A DNA stretch of 64,000 nucleotides, from the NCBI GenBank assembly GCA_022605405.1, contig JABYQQ010000012.1:62001-126000 (forward strand), read 5' to 3'. The stretch comes from Earliella scabrosa (Eukaryota; Basidiomycota; Agaricomycetes; Polyporales; Polyporaceae). The position numbers and the translations under genes are program-made. Shown here piece after piece: positions 14,501 through 26,079 of the stretch; the first letter of the stretch is position 1, and every line of letters starts with the position of its first letter. Below the pieces are notes generated by a model. It was given only the letters and a program-made list of their open reading frames with translations. It had not been told where the DNA came from and did not search any database.

Positions 14501-17500
14501 GAGTAGAACGCTGACAACAGTCATGAGTATAACGTCGTCATCCCACTTCCCTGACACTCACAATTCATGTCGACGGGCTTCATGCGCTGGCGTAGGGCGT
14601 CGAGATCTAGTCTAGGCGTATTTCGGTTCTGGATGGGATCCATGGATAGGAACCCAGTCGCATGCAGACGGTTATACTAGAGGCATGAGGCATCAGCTTT
14701 CAGGACTGACAGTCCTTAATCCTGGTATGAAGGCTTACGTCGAGCGGCCACGTCTTTGAGTAGTCAGTGGAGGTCGCGCTCCTGACGCTCCACCTAGTAC
14801 CGTCCAGTTTCACCTGTACTGGGAGAGGCCTCTCCGAAGACAGAGCAAGTAGCCCATGGAACTGAACGTTGTACACTTCGCTTGCTCCGAACTCTAGCGC
14901 CTGCGAGCAATGAATTATGAGGCATTGGCACTGGAAGGAGTTCTGCGAGTATGTAAGGTTACTCACCATCTCGATGTATCCAGCCGCAGGCATGATCGGC
15001 TCGCCCTTGATGACATGGTCTGCAAGGCCAGGATGCGTGCGCACGTTCATCTCGAGCTGCGGGTAGTTCATTGGCCCATTCCGGTGCTGCCTCTGCCGCA
15101 CGATCTCCGGGGTCGCGACGAACCACGGCACAGACTTGCGCGCGAACGGATACTGGGGCAGCGCTCCAGTGTATACGCCCGCGCTCCCGTATAGCACGTC
15201 AAAGTCGACGCAATTGTGTCCGGCGGCAACGACCTTTCCGAGCGCGGTTGCGAACTCGAACGGCTCGATGCCTGGCTCGGGAGCGCGCGGGCGACGGAGG
15301 GGACAGGTGATGGTGATGCCGTCGCGGCGCTCGGTCATAGACTGCAGGTAGCTTGCGAGCACTGGGTGTGGCCCGATCTCGACAAAGGTCGCAGACTTGT
15401 TCTTGTTCATCATCGCCTGGATCGTCTCCTTGAAACGGACCGGGCCGAGCGTGCCATCCCAGTAGTACTGCGCGTCGAACGCGCGGTCGCATAGCTGACC
15501 AGTGACGGTCGAGTATGTCGCGACGGAGGGCGCGGAGACGGCATAGCGCGCGAAGACGTCCGCGACGAGCCTCTCGAACTCGGTGCGACAAAGCTCCATC
15601 ATCTCCGAGTGGACGGGCACGCGCGTCTTGAGCTTACGCGCGAAGATGCCCGCCGCGGCCGCCTTCGCGACGGCGAGGTCGATGTGCGAGTCTGCACCGG
15701 AAAGGGTGACGGCGCCAGGCGTGTTGTAGCATCCGATCCCGAGTACCCCAGCCCCCAGCTCAGCGTTGACTTCCTCGATGATCTTGCGCGCGTCCTTGGG
15801 GGAGCATGAGACCGCCGCCATCGTCCCCTTCGCGCCTTCGACTAGAGACAACGCGCGTCCGCGTGCGATAGCCAGCTCAAGCGCGGCGGCCTTGGATGCA
15901 GCGCCGGACGCGTACAGCACGGCGGTCTCACCAGCAGAATGGCCGACGACCGCGTCGGGGCGCACGCCGACTGCGGCGAGCGTGTCCACGAGCGCGAGCT
16001 GGAGCATCGTCAGCGCGGGGAGCGTGATCGCAATGGGCCATGGATCGCCCAGGCTGTCTGTGGCTTCCGGAAGATCTGCTGTGAACAGCCCGGTGGTATC
16101 AATGAGGGACACTCCGGTGGCAGACGCGTGAACCTTGTCGAGTTCGAGAATGCTCGCACGGAACGGCGCGCACGCTTGGAACAACTGGCGGCCCACTGAA
16201 AGGTCCCCGTTGAGATTCTGGATTGGAAGGAGCAGCAACGAAGAAACTCACTGTGGAAGTGCTGCGTCCCCTGACCGGAGAACACAAACACGATAGGCGG
16301 ACGCGCCTTCGGCGCGAGCACGGGCTTGCTCAGATTGGATGTCTTGGTGGCGCCTACGACGGCGAACGACCTCCACGGCATAGAGCGCGCCCGCCGCCCG
16401 AAGACCCTGGCCAGGGCGGCCTTCTGGGCAGACGTCGCAATGAGCCTGAGAAGCTCTTCGCCTACTGCGCTCGACGACCGCGGAGATAGGGCCCCGGCAA
16501 TAACGAGGGCGGGGACTTCCGCCTCGTCAGTCCAGAAGGGTGGAGGCGTGGGGCGCGCGGGCGGACCCTCAACAACGGCATGCCCGTTCGCGCCACCGAT
16601 TCCTGAGCTTGTCATTGCAACCAGCGGCCGCCTGTCCGGAGCGCGGATCTTGAGCGGCTCGGGCTTGAGCGGCACTCGGAGCCGGTATTGCGACCATCTT
16701 ATGGCAGGGTTTGGCCGCGACAGGTTCACGTTGGGCGGGATCAGCCCGGTCTCGAAGATGCCACACACTTTGCAGAGAGATGCGAGGAAAGCGGTGATCT
16801 CGAGGTGCCTGTGGGGACTGTGAGCATGGGTGAGAACTAAACGGGGGTCAAACGCACCCGATGTTGCCCTTCACGCTCCCGATGACGAGCTCGTCGTCGC
16901 GCTTGAACTCCGCACCGACCCAGTTGGCCTCGGTGGGATCGCCTTGTGCAGTCCCTGGAGGACAATGACCATGAGGGGTGTTCGGAAAACGAACGGACAC
17001 ACGATGTACCTGTCGCGTGCAACTCAATGAAATCCACCTCCTTGGGGGCTCGCTTAGCTTGGCGGAACGCGCGCAGCATAGCATCTCGCTGAGCATGTGC
17101 AGCGGGCGCATTGGCAGGGACCAATGAACCGGAGGAGTTAACACCAGTTCCCAGAATCTGAGTTAGATGTCAGCATTGAGCAGCGGGGTTTAGATGAAGA
17201 CGTACAGTCGCGTAGACATGGTCATGGTCTCGAATGGCGGCATCTAAAGGCTTCAATACAATTGATACAACACCTTCTCCCCGACCGAATCTGCGAAGGA
17301 CGAAGCTCAGATTCACTACCGAGGACGTGAGCAAGCATGACGTACCCGTTGGCAGATACGTCAAAGGGCTTGCACTTGCCGTCGGGTGAGAGGATCCCAC
17401 CATGCGTGTAAGTCAACCACTCCGCAAACCTTCGTAGACAGGTGGGCGGATCGCATCAGAGACGTCAAGGTCGAGTGATGCCAGTACTGACCTGTGGTTG

Positions 17501-18257
17501 ATCTGGGCACCTCCGACAACAGCGGCTGCACACTCTCCGTTGCGGAGAGCCTGTACTGCCAGGTGGGTCGCATAGAGACTGGAGCTGCAGGCAGTGTCGA
17601 TAGGTACGCTGGGGCCGCGAAGGTCGAGATGGTAGGAGACCCTATTGGCAACCATGGCTGGCACGTAAGCGAAAGATCCAGCGACTTCCGAGTCATCCTA
17701 CCGGCAGACATTAGCATCCTTGCAGCAGCGTAGAAGGGAGATGGCGAATAGGCGTACATGTCCAGATACAGATATCATGTCATGTGCGACGGCCGACATG
17801 TAGCAGCCGACGTTCTTGCCTCTGTAGTCGATGCCCGAGTCGGACAGACTCAGAAATGCGACCTCGATCAACTTGCGAAGTCCGACAGGCATGAATCTTG
17901 CGTCTTTTGCAGTGATTCCAAACTCCATATGGTCGAACATGTCGAGGTTCTTCAGGAAAGCGCCCTTGTCCGTGAGGACTTGACCCACAGCACGACCGCG
18001 GATGCTACACGAGATGTCAGATCACGGCATTGTCTACTCCTGCCGTACGTACTGCTGCACATTGAGTCTTGAAGGCGGGATTGTCTCGTAAGCTTCGCCT
18101 CCGTTGAGCAAGAAGTCGAAGAAGGAATGATAGTCATAGTCTGTCTCGGCCTGCGCGCCACTTGGTAGCTGTGCAGCCACGCCAACCTAGCCAGAGCGGT
18201 TGTTCAGTATGGGAGGGTCCATGACACCGGACAACATACAATGGCAATTGCGGACAT
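11521..18257 (-). CDS. Reducing polyketide synthase PKS2 (KS-AT-DH-ER-like remnant-KR-ACP), complete
   Basis: Complete iterative type I PKS. The start at 18257-18255 gives an 18 nt first exon (M-S-A-I-A-I), then a 53 nt intron (18239-18187), then [12 protein letters not shown]: Cys in DTACSSSL (codon 17587-17589), HATGT, and GNIGH across an intron near 16850. AT: FSGQGTQ near 16270, GHSAGE near 15940. [12 protein letters not shown] near 15000. A linker region (13960-12700) contains an ER-like segment without a clear NADPH-binding loop. [12 protein letters not shown] near 12670 and the Ser/Tyr/Asn region FSSVAG...GQTNYAA near 12190. [12 protein letters not shown] with the phosphopantetheine Ser at 11653-11655. 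The stop TAG is at 11521. I see no SAM-binding methyltransferase, no thioesterase and no reductase domain. The architecture predicts an unbranched, ER-unreduced (polyene) chain that needs a separate releasing enzyme. It is the paralogue of PKS1. Confidence 0.95.
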
Positions 18258-19933
18258 GGTAGATGGCCCGGTGAGCGACTGAAGAAGTTGCAATACCACG
18301 ACAGACAATGCGATGCTTATATCCCCCGGCCTCGGCCAGAGTGATGAGGGCCTGTACTGGCAGGCGGCATGATTTAGCGATATGGGTATTGACCGCCGCT
18401 CAGGAACTTCAGATCTATGCGAAGCCGCAGCTACGCTATGTTGAGGGATTACCATTACCGGCCGGTGGACGGCACAATTACCCGGATGGATTACCCTGGC
18501 AGGGCGCCTCGACCCTGCGTTGGCAGAGTGCGGTAACAACGGGATCATTATCTCTCATTAACGTTCTGCATCACTACTGGCAGGGACGGAAGCAATGAGT
18601 CATAGTCAAGGTGAACTGAGGCAGTGACGCACCTTGCGATGCACGGACTTGACCGGGACGATACTGGAGTCGAGAAGTAAGTACAGCGGCACTGTCTCCG
18701 AGAAGTTTGGTCCGACTGAACGCGGAATCACGGAGGGTCAGTGTCTGGGTGACGGCGAAACTTATATCACCACTTCACTAGCGCGACAGCCATCATCATG
18801 TCCATTAGCCGCGCCCTGCAGACGAGAGACCACGAGCGCGCCTGAAGCTGGAGCAGGGAGTCGGCAAAGTTGGGAGCAACGGTCAACCATTCAATCGAGG
18901 TTGAGTCAGGGTTTGCCACATGGCAATCCCGGAGAATGCCGAGCGACAACGCACGGGCGCTAGCTTTGTTCGCTTACCCCTACTAGTGCTGGAACATCTT
19001 GAATCCTTGTGCTTCATGGTTACCCACTGGAATGGTGAGCACCTCTCGTTGCGGTCCCCTTGGATGCTTGCACCAAGGACTATATATTGTCTGTTCATGA
19101 CTTGACGAGGAGTCGTAGACGTTGGGTAACGAACAACTTTTCAGGTGACGCTGTCAATTTGCGACCTGTGCAGAAATCAATTTTCCCGCAGATGGACGTC
19201 TCAACCTTGACCCAGCGGTCTACCGCATCCGTGCTCGCAATTGATCACCGCATGTTGTAGGTTAAGCAAAGGCCTGTCCACTGAAGTGGAAGTTCGAACT
19301 GCCCCGCTGCATGTGCATTCTGCGCCTTCTCACCACAAGCTCTGCGCCGCGTCAGGCTTGCCACGTTCGAACGTGACATTCCAGGAATTGTATGTTAATG
19401 TTGCAGCCTCGCTGTCTAATCAGAGAAACATGGACTTCTTGACAGAACTTTATGGTGTAACTCCGGACCGCACATGGGCCACTGCGTGCGGTTCCCTTCT
19501 CCACACATACTTCCCTGGACGTGTTCCCTGGCGGTGGTGCCATTTGAATTTTGCACAGCGCATGCCGCTCAGTATCCGCCCTGCGCATGGCTGATCTTCT
19601 TTTCCCATGGAAGTCATCTTGTCTTCCCTGATTACCCGAGACATGTACGGTGGTGCGCAATCTTTCCTTCTTGATAGGCTCATTCAAACAGTTGATGTTC
19701 GGGCTGTTTTCGTGCAGGTCGTGACGTGCGGACGGGGTGAACCAGTCCATCAGCATCGCACGGCGCTCAAGGAGCGATGCGACAGACCCGACTCCGCAGC
19801 CGCCGAGGTGCGTCTTTGTGAACTTTATGATCTATACATATATCCAGCGCTCCAAACGGCGTCGCGAGACTTGAATGCCGTGAACTGGTGACATCTCCTT
19901 CTACCTCCTCGACCATCCTCCTTCCCGTCAGTC
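18258..19933. other. Intergenic region, PKS2 / DUF6534-2 divergent promoters
   Basis: No gene supported. Open frames of 60-130 codons in several frames show no conserved motif and no plausible splicing into a longer protein. Confidence 0.55.
18316..18321 (-). promoter_or_regulatory. TATA box of PKS2
   Basis: TATAAG on the minus strand about 59 bp upstream of the PKS2 start. It is preceded by a GGCC...GGGGGA context that matches the PKS1 core promoter. Confidence 0.6.
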
Positions 19934-22111
19934 ATGTCTTCCGGAGTGCCTTCACTTGACAATTCTTTCGGCGCGGTGCTCCTTGGCACTTACTTCGGGA
20001 TCATGTACGGAAGACTGAGACCTCATGTTCCTACGCGCTTGTCGGAGACTGACCGATCCTCTCCAGGCTGTATGGGCTAACCCTGCACCAGGTCTACCGG
20101 TACACTCGCCTGTTTCCGCGCGACAACTGGTTCATCAAAGGCGTCGTGCGTTTATTTTCCCCATTACAATCGCATCCTCGTGCTCACGCTATTGTCAAGG
20201 TGTATTCTGTGTTGTGCGTCCTCTCGAATCTTCGGTAGTTCTCTTGTTGAACGTCCCTCAGGGCATTCGAGACATGGCACACCGTGCTATGCATGCACAT
20301 CGGGTGAGTAATGGATCTCGTAGCTCCGCATGAAGAGTACTGATGTCGTATGCTCAGCTATTGGTATCTAGCGACCAACTACTTCGCCCCGGATGCGTTA
20401 GGCAAGGGCGTTTGGTCCATCGATGTGAGTTTGTCTGCACATGCCTCTCGTCCTAATGCTCATCTTGCCTTTGTAGTTGATACCGATATCAGCGGTGAGT
20501 GGATACTTGAACGAGATTGATTGGTACACCCGCCTGACTACCGACATCTTCTTCCCATCCGTCCTGAATCCCGAATTCTGCTATATATCAGAGCTTCGTC
20601 ATTATGAGCTCGCAACTGTGAGTTCTATATTGTGATTGATATCATGGAGAAGGCCTATTGAGCATCCCGCGTCTTGTGCATCCCACAGGTTCTTCGTGCG
20701 ACGGGTCTACATGTGTAAGGCTTCTTCCCATGTTGTGATCGACACTCCAATGATAGTTGATCGGCTTAGTCGGGCCCAAATTCAAATGGGTTGTGTTCAT
20801 TGCGGTAAGCAGCTCGTTGACCGCCCTGACCGACCTTGATTGAGCTAAACCACCCGCAGGGATTTCTTTTCATTGTAGAGTTTGGTGCGTCTTCCTGATC
20901 ATCAGGGTCCCTGTCTCGGTGTGCTGAGCCGCGAAAACCTGTACAGCGTTTCTGGCAGGTATGTGCCCATCCTCAAGTCGTTTTAGAGAGCATGTTTTGA
21001 ATCGACATCGTTTCCGTGAAGCTGCAAGCGTCGAAGCGTACGTCTTGCTCCCTTGGATTCTACCATCGTAACTCACATGATCACAGGTTCATTCAAGGGA
21101 CTTTCGTGAAATACGCACATGTCACTGTGCGTCGCACTCGTTTCATTCTCAGTTGACCTCTGCTCTCCTTTGCTTACTTGTGGACAGTGGCTCATCTCAG
21201 TTGGGTTTGGGACCGCGTCCGTAGCGGATATTGTCCTCACGACTGCCCTGATCATCACGCTGCGTGCTAGCCGCACCGGCTTCAGACGGTCAGCTACAAG
21301 CATGTTGAGGTGTACTCCCAGTCTCATTCCCAGCGCAGGTCGGATGGCGTGATAGAAATCTTAATCCTCTACGCGGTAACCACTGGTGCGCACTTCTTGC
21401 GTTATCAGTTTGATGAGAACTCATATATATATCGCTGCGCTGTAGGATTGCTCACAACGTGAGCCTGAGCCAACGCTCTTCTCGGACAATTCGGACAATC
21501 ACTTATCTCTTCAACAGCATCTTCAACGTCCTGACGTTCTTGTTCGTCAGTATCTCATGCCTTTCATACACCTTGCTAGGTCGTTCCACTAAGCATAGCT
21601 CTTCAGGCGGCCATCATGCCCGACAACCTGATATACATCGCCTTCGATATCGTGGCATCCAAGAGTAAGCAACTGCAGATGCGTCTCTAGCTCAAGCTGA
21701 CCGGAGACACCCAGTGTACGCCACATCGCTTCTCGCGGCGTCAGTATCCCTGGCTCCATCGCATGAGCTCTTCACACGCTGATCTTAATACACACTTAGG
21801 CTCAACTCGCGGGCTTCGCTTTCAGAGAAGAACAACGGAGTCTCAACTGTGTTCGGCGGGGGGAGCAGCAGTGGCCCGCGCGCTACCCCCGCCGTCCTGT
21901 CAGACAGGTGGAGAGTCGGACAGGTGAGCGTACTGCACTCTTTCACCGCCCCACTTCGACTCCGCTGATCGCTGACTGACAGCTGCCCCCAAACAACAAC
22001 CTGAACGCGACCGTGGACATGGACATGGTCGACTTCCCGTCGACCAAGTCCGATCACCGTCTGGATGAGTACGGCGCCAGGGATGGGAGCAGTACCCTCA
22101 CTGCGGTCTGA
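19934..22111 (+). CDS. DUF6534 seven-helix membrane protein 2
   Basis: Start M-S-S-G-V-P-S-L-D-N-S-F-G-A-V-L-L-G-T-Y at 19934, a textbook DUF6534 N-terminus. It continues after introns with LYGLTLHQVYRYTRLFPRD, then AFETWHTVLCMHIAYWYL near 20265-20370, then the FFVRRVYM block near 20692, then the helix ISVGFGTASVADIVLTTALI near 21200, then DGVIEILILYAVTTG near 21345, and a last exon with MYATSLLAALNSRASLSE-type sequence and a Ser/Gly/Asn-rich tail ending at TGA 22109-22111. At least ten short introns. Function unknown. It shares its subtype with the DUF6534 genes at 34346 and 37315, but its cytosolic tail is different and lacks their MIDIKVTTEVE block. It is divergent from PKS2 across 1.7 kb. 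Confidence 0.87.
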
Positions 22112-23189
22112 GACCTCTGGCCGCACCCAGACCCTGGCCCGGCGGCGTTCAGCGACTACGGCTGTCAACGGTGAACGGAGCGGGGCGTGAACGGGCAGCG
22201 CAGGAGGTTCTGGACACCGCGCGCCGCGCTACCTGCGCCGCGGCTTTTGATATTATTGTTATTTTCTCCGCACGTTTCGTGTTTCCTATTACGCTGCCGC
22301 CGAGCAGACGATACGCCTCCACATTCCCTCAATCACACTCCTGGACGTTGGTCATTGTTATAATACAAGTAATATTGCGAGACGCTCTCGGATCGCTCTT
22401 GCGCCCCGAGTGATGCGCACAAGGCAGCATGTGTGTCCCACCCCAGACTCGCCTGCCGCCCACCCGTGGGGAAACGTCAAATGGGCTGCTGTCTGACGCA
22501 GATGGACGAGGAGGACCCCGAAGTCTAACGCCATGTCCGGACGTGCGCTGATCATTGGCGGCGAGGCAATCCTACCCGCGAGTCACCGGGCCTAGATTTA
22601 CCACCTGCGAACCACATCAGTATGATTGAGTGTGATATTGTCGCTTGGAAGAGGCGGCGGAGAGCATGTTCACCGTACCTGACCGGATCGCGTTTGGAGA
22701 CAGATGGTATTTTGCCGACGCAGTTCTGTACGGTATGGATACATACGTCGGGGACACTGCATCCGGGATGAGACGTGCACCTTGTGAGGATGCTAGGCGT
22801 TATGTTCCGGATTGTGTCACCCCCTCTAACACCGAGTCCACCGCCTCGGGGTAACGATACCACAATATTGCTTCGCATCATTCTTTGAGTCAGGGCGCTA
22901 CGTATAGGGGTGGATGCGACGGTCGCATGCTCTGCGAGCCGGTATCGAGAGGAAAGGAAGCCCTGTCAAACGGAGCTGCGCTGGAGGAGCAATGGCGGTT
23001 TCGAATGCTCGCTCATTGGGCGGGAAGCAGGAGAAGCACTCGACGTCGAGCATCGTGCAAGGGTTCTTGCGCACATGAGTAGGGTGCCTAATGACATCAA
23101 CGTCTTTTGGAACGCTACAGAAGCCACGGAAACCGCCACGCGGGTATGTCCTCCCTCCGCTCCAGCCCCGTTCGTCTATCGGAGGAAGC
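22112..23189. other. Intergenic region between DUF6534-2 and the R-domain reductase
   Basis: Two converging genes end here. No further gene, RNA or repeat is supported. Confidence 0.55.
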
Positions 23190-24809
23190 TCAGTACTCGC
23201 CCTCCAAGAAGCCCGCGGCACGCCATGCAGCCATCCACCGAGCGGTGACATCCTCTTCGAGTTCGGGAAGGTGCGCGAGGGTCGGCGACGCCGCACACGC
23301 CTTCTCGGTGGACAGGCCGATGAAGTGTACCATCTCGTTCCCCGGCCTGAACTTGCGCGTGCAGTAGAACCCAAGTAGGATGATCGCGGGATTCTGTCGG
23401 ATCGCCCTAAGGTACTCCTCGCGAGACCGTTCTGCAACAAGAGTGATGAGGAATCAGTACGCCGTGTCCGACGGGTTTCAGGAAGTAAAGAAGCGAGCCT
23501 GGACGCAGGGAAGACGCACGGGATCAACTTACCTGCAGCAATAGACTTCCCCGTCCTCGCAAGCGCGTGGAGCCAAGCGTCCCATGCGACCAGCGGGATG
23601 TCGAACTGCTCCGCGACTGATGCGAGCAGTTTGCGCAGGCGGGCGGTGCGCGGGTGTGTGAGATGCAGAATCCTCTCGGGTGATGTGTGCATCTCAATGA
23701 GGGCGCGCGCGCCAGGGTAGTTGGGGACAAAGGCCGCATCCTGTAGAGTGTCCGACATGCGCGGGTCGCCGCGGAGTGAATATCAGTCGTCTAGATCGAA
23801 GAAGATGGAGTATCGAACGCACCCCGTCGATGTCTGGGAGACACCGGGTCAGAAACGCGGACTTGACCATACAGGGGAACCACTCGTCCTCGTTCCAATA
23901 CCCGTCTTGGTCGCCGCAGATCTGGGCGAGACGCACAATCTGAATTGGCACGTCCGTCTGCTCCGCGACTCGGAGCAACATGTGTTCTCCTATCCACTTG
24001 GACTCGCCATAGCCCGTTCCCAGAGCGGAGGCAGGTTCCATAGGAACCTCGGGTACAGGTGCCGGAAGTTCGCAGCCTAAACTCAGAAACTCAGAGTAAA
24101 TGGGAATTCCTCGGCAAGAACAGAAGCAGTGCTTACTCTCGAAGACCGTGATTGAACTGATGTATTGAATCTTCGGCGGTTCGGTGAACGGCGAACTCAG
24201 CGCCAGCTCGATGAGGTACCGCAGTGCTCGAAGGTACACGTTGAACGAGTCAACAGGCATATTGAAGTTGACGCGCCATGCTTCACAGAGCTTAGTCAAC
24301 ACGACTTTCTAATGGCATCCGAGTGACACTCACCGTTATGGATCATGTATGTGACGGAGTTCCGTATCTGTACATGCATCTATGAGTCGCATTCCTGTTC
24401 GGCAATGCCAAGTCATACTCACCTCGTCCAAGAGCACAGGTTCGATGTCAAAGCCGGGAGAATCGAGGTTGCCTTCGACCATCACGAACTTGGCAGTGCC
24501 GAGCAGGTCCTCGTCAAAGCCTCTGTCACGGAAGGATGCCTGCTGTCTTTCCATGGCCCGAGACCCCCGTCGGTTGACAGCGTAAACCCGCTCGACAGAA
24601 TCGTCGCGCAACAGGTTCTCCAGAAGATCTGTGCCGAAGTTGCCAGTGGTGCCGGTGACGAGGACGACGTCCTTGAGACCAGGACGCGGACGCAGGGCAG
24701 GCGAACGGCTTGGGAGATCGGCTGAGAACCGCTCAGCGATCCTGAGCAGCTCTTCAGCGGAGGCCGTGGCGGTTTTCGCGTGCATAGTTCCTTCAACAAG
24801 GTCGGCCAT
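23190..24809 (-). CDS. Stand-alone NAD(P)H-dependent thioester reductase (R) domain protein
   Basis: About 420 residues in six exons. The start at 24809 (M-A-D-L-V-E-G-T) is preferred because a TATA box lies about 90 bp upstream. Exon 1 has VVLVTGTTGNFGTDLL, the nucleotide-binding TGxxGxxG loop, followed by VYAVNRRG. Exons 2-3 give NSVTYMIHNAWRVNFNMPV, the HNAWxVxFN block of the Lys2/NRPS reductase family. Exon 4 has GYGESKWIGE, the catalytic YxxxK. The C-terminal part ends LPELEEDVTARW...EGEY, stop at 23190. The family is the C-terminal reductase domain of alpha-aminoadipate reductase-like enzymes and PKS/NRPS release domains, which reduce a carrier-bound thioester to aldehyde or alcohol. 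Here no adenylation or carrier domain precedes it; only about 50 residues precede the Rossmann fold. With a PKS lacking a release domain nearby, reductive release in trans is a reasonable inference. The exon 4/5 junction is the least certain. Confidence 0.88.
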
Positions 24810-24899
24810 CGTGGAGAAGATAATCGTGGGGACGAGTGTCTGATGAAGAGATATGGGCGGAAGAGACGGACTAGTGACCAATACAGAAATCTATTCCCG

Positions 24900-24906
24900 T
24901 TATATA
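24900..24906 (-). promoter_or_regulatory. TATA box of the R-domain reductase
   Basis: TATATAA on the minus strand, about 91 bp upstream of the proposed start. It supports an independent gene rather than the tail of a larger synthetase. Confidence 0.55.
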
Positions 24907-24940
24907 CGCGTGTGCATGTTTGCAACGCCGTGGTTAACGC

Positions 24941-24960
24941 GACATCACGATTGTGATGTC
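24941..24960. promoter_or_regulatory. Inverted repeat in the reductase promoter
   Basis: Perfect 8 bp arms GACATCAC and GTGATGTC around a 4 bp spacer. It sits about 35 bp beyond the TATA box, 132-151 bp upstream of the start codon, where a dimeric activator would bind. No factor can be named from the sequence. Confidence 0.45.
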
Positions 24961-26079
24961 AGTAGTGAGCCCATGTTTCGAAGGGTCGACCCTAGACTAC
25001 CAGCTTGGCTCTTCTTTGATCGTTCTTTATGTGCATTGGACAAGGGTAGACCCTCACAGTAGATCAGGGTTCCTACGGAGTCCCTATAGACAGCCCGGGC
25101 CGCCGTGATCATCGCAGTATATTGAGTGGGCGACCATTCGGAAAGATGCATACGACCGTACGCCTGGGATAGCCGTTCAGTAGAACAATCATTAAGTAGA
25201 GTATCAAAGAACGGACCACACGATGGAGGTCCTCATGCGGCTGTAGCATTGAACCTTCAAGTGGAGAGATGATCCCGTCCCCGAAGCACCTTCCAGACGA
25301 CTTCAACTTGCGGCCTTGTACCGGAGAAGATTGTTTTCTGTTTGTGTGGGCGCGGCCGTCAGCGTGCCGCGAGGAGACAAGCGTACTCGGAGACAGTAGC
25401 GGAAGAAAGCCACGTAGGCCTTGGCTACTTAGCGCCACGGCGGTGATGGCAAAGTGTACTTTCCCTTTTTGGCAAGTGCTTCAAATAGCCACAGCCGACG
25501 CCCCGCCTAACCTCCAGACACTGACTGATAGCTCCCGATCCCTGTCGGTCTCTTGTCTCTTGCCAACTTGATGCCGAGATGAGTTGTATCTTGTATTGCA
25601 CTCATCAGCTCAAAGTTGCGAGTCTCGGTCTGCTCGCAGTCGTGATTAGTAACTCTAACCCCGGCCGACTCGCATTTGGACAGGCCATGCATCACCTACC
25701 ACACAACGATCCGGGGTCCTCATGGCGTGAACAGATTAGCCGCAAGACAGCTGTCTGGTCAGGGTCGACGCCACAGAATCTTTGGCTTCTTTGTTCGCAG
25801 CGTGTGGCGCGTTGATTCGGCTTGTCCGCGGAAACTGCGAGAGCATCGTGACCACGAGCGTCCTTTGTCATAGTCCCGCTACTCCGATCAAACCTTCGTG
25901 GGCACACGAGTAACTTGCAGAAGTATTGCATTCGGAGAAGTACAGAGAGATCGGTATACGAACGAGCGGCGTTGGTACCAAATGAGAAGCGGCAGCGTGC
26001 AATAGGAATTGGAAGGAGCGGGATCACGACATCCGGTCGGAGCGCGGGATACTTAAATCACATCAGAATCGAAAGTGCC

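Larger units (their letters stand above)
24810..26079. other. Intergenic region, reductase promoter and ALDH1 3' flank
   Basis: Contains the TATA box and inverted repeat listed separately. The rest has only short open frames without motifs. Confidence 0.55.
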
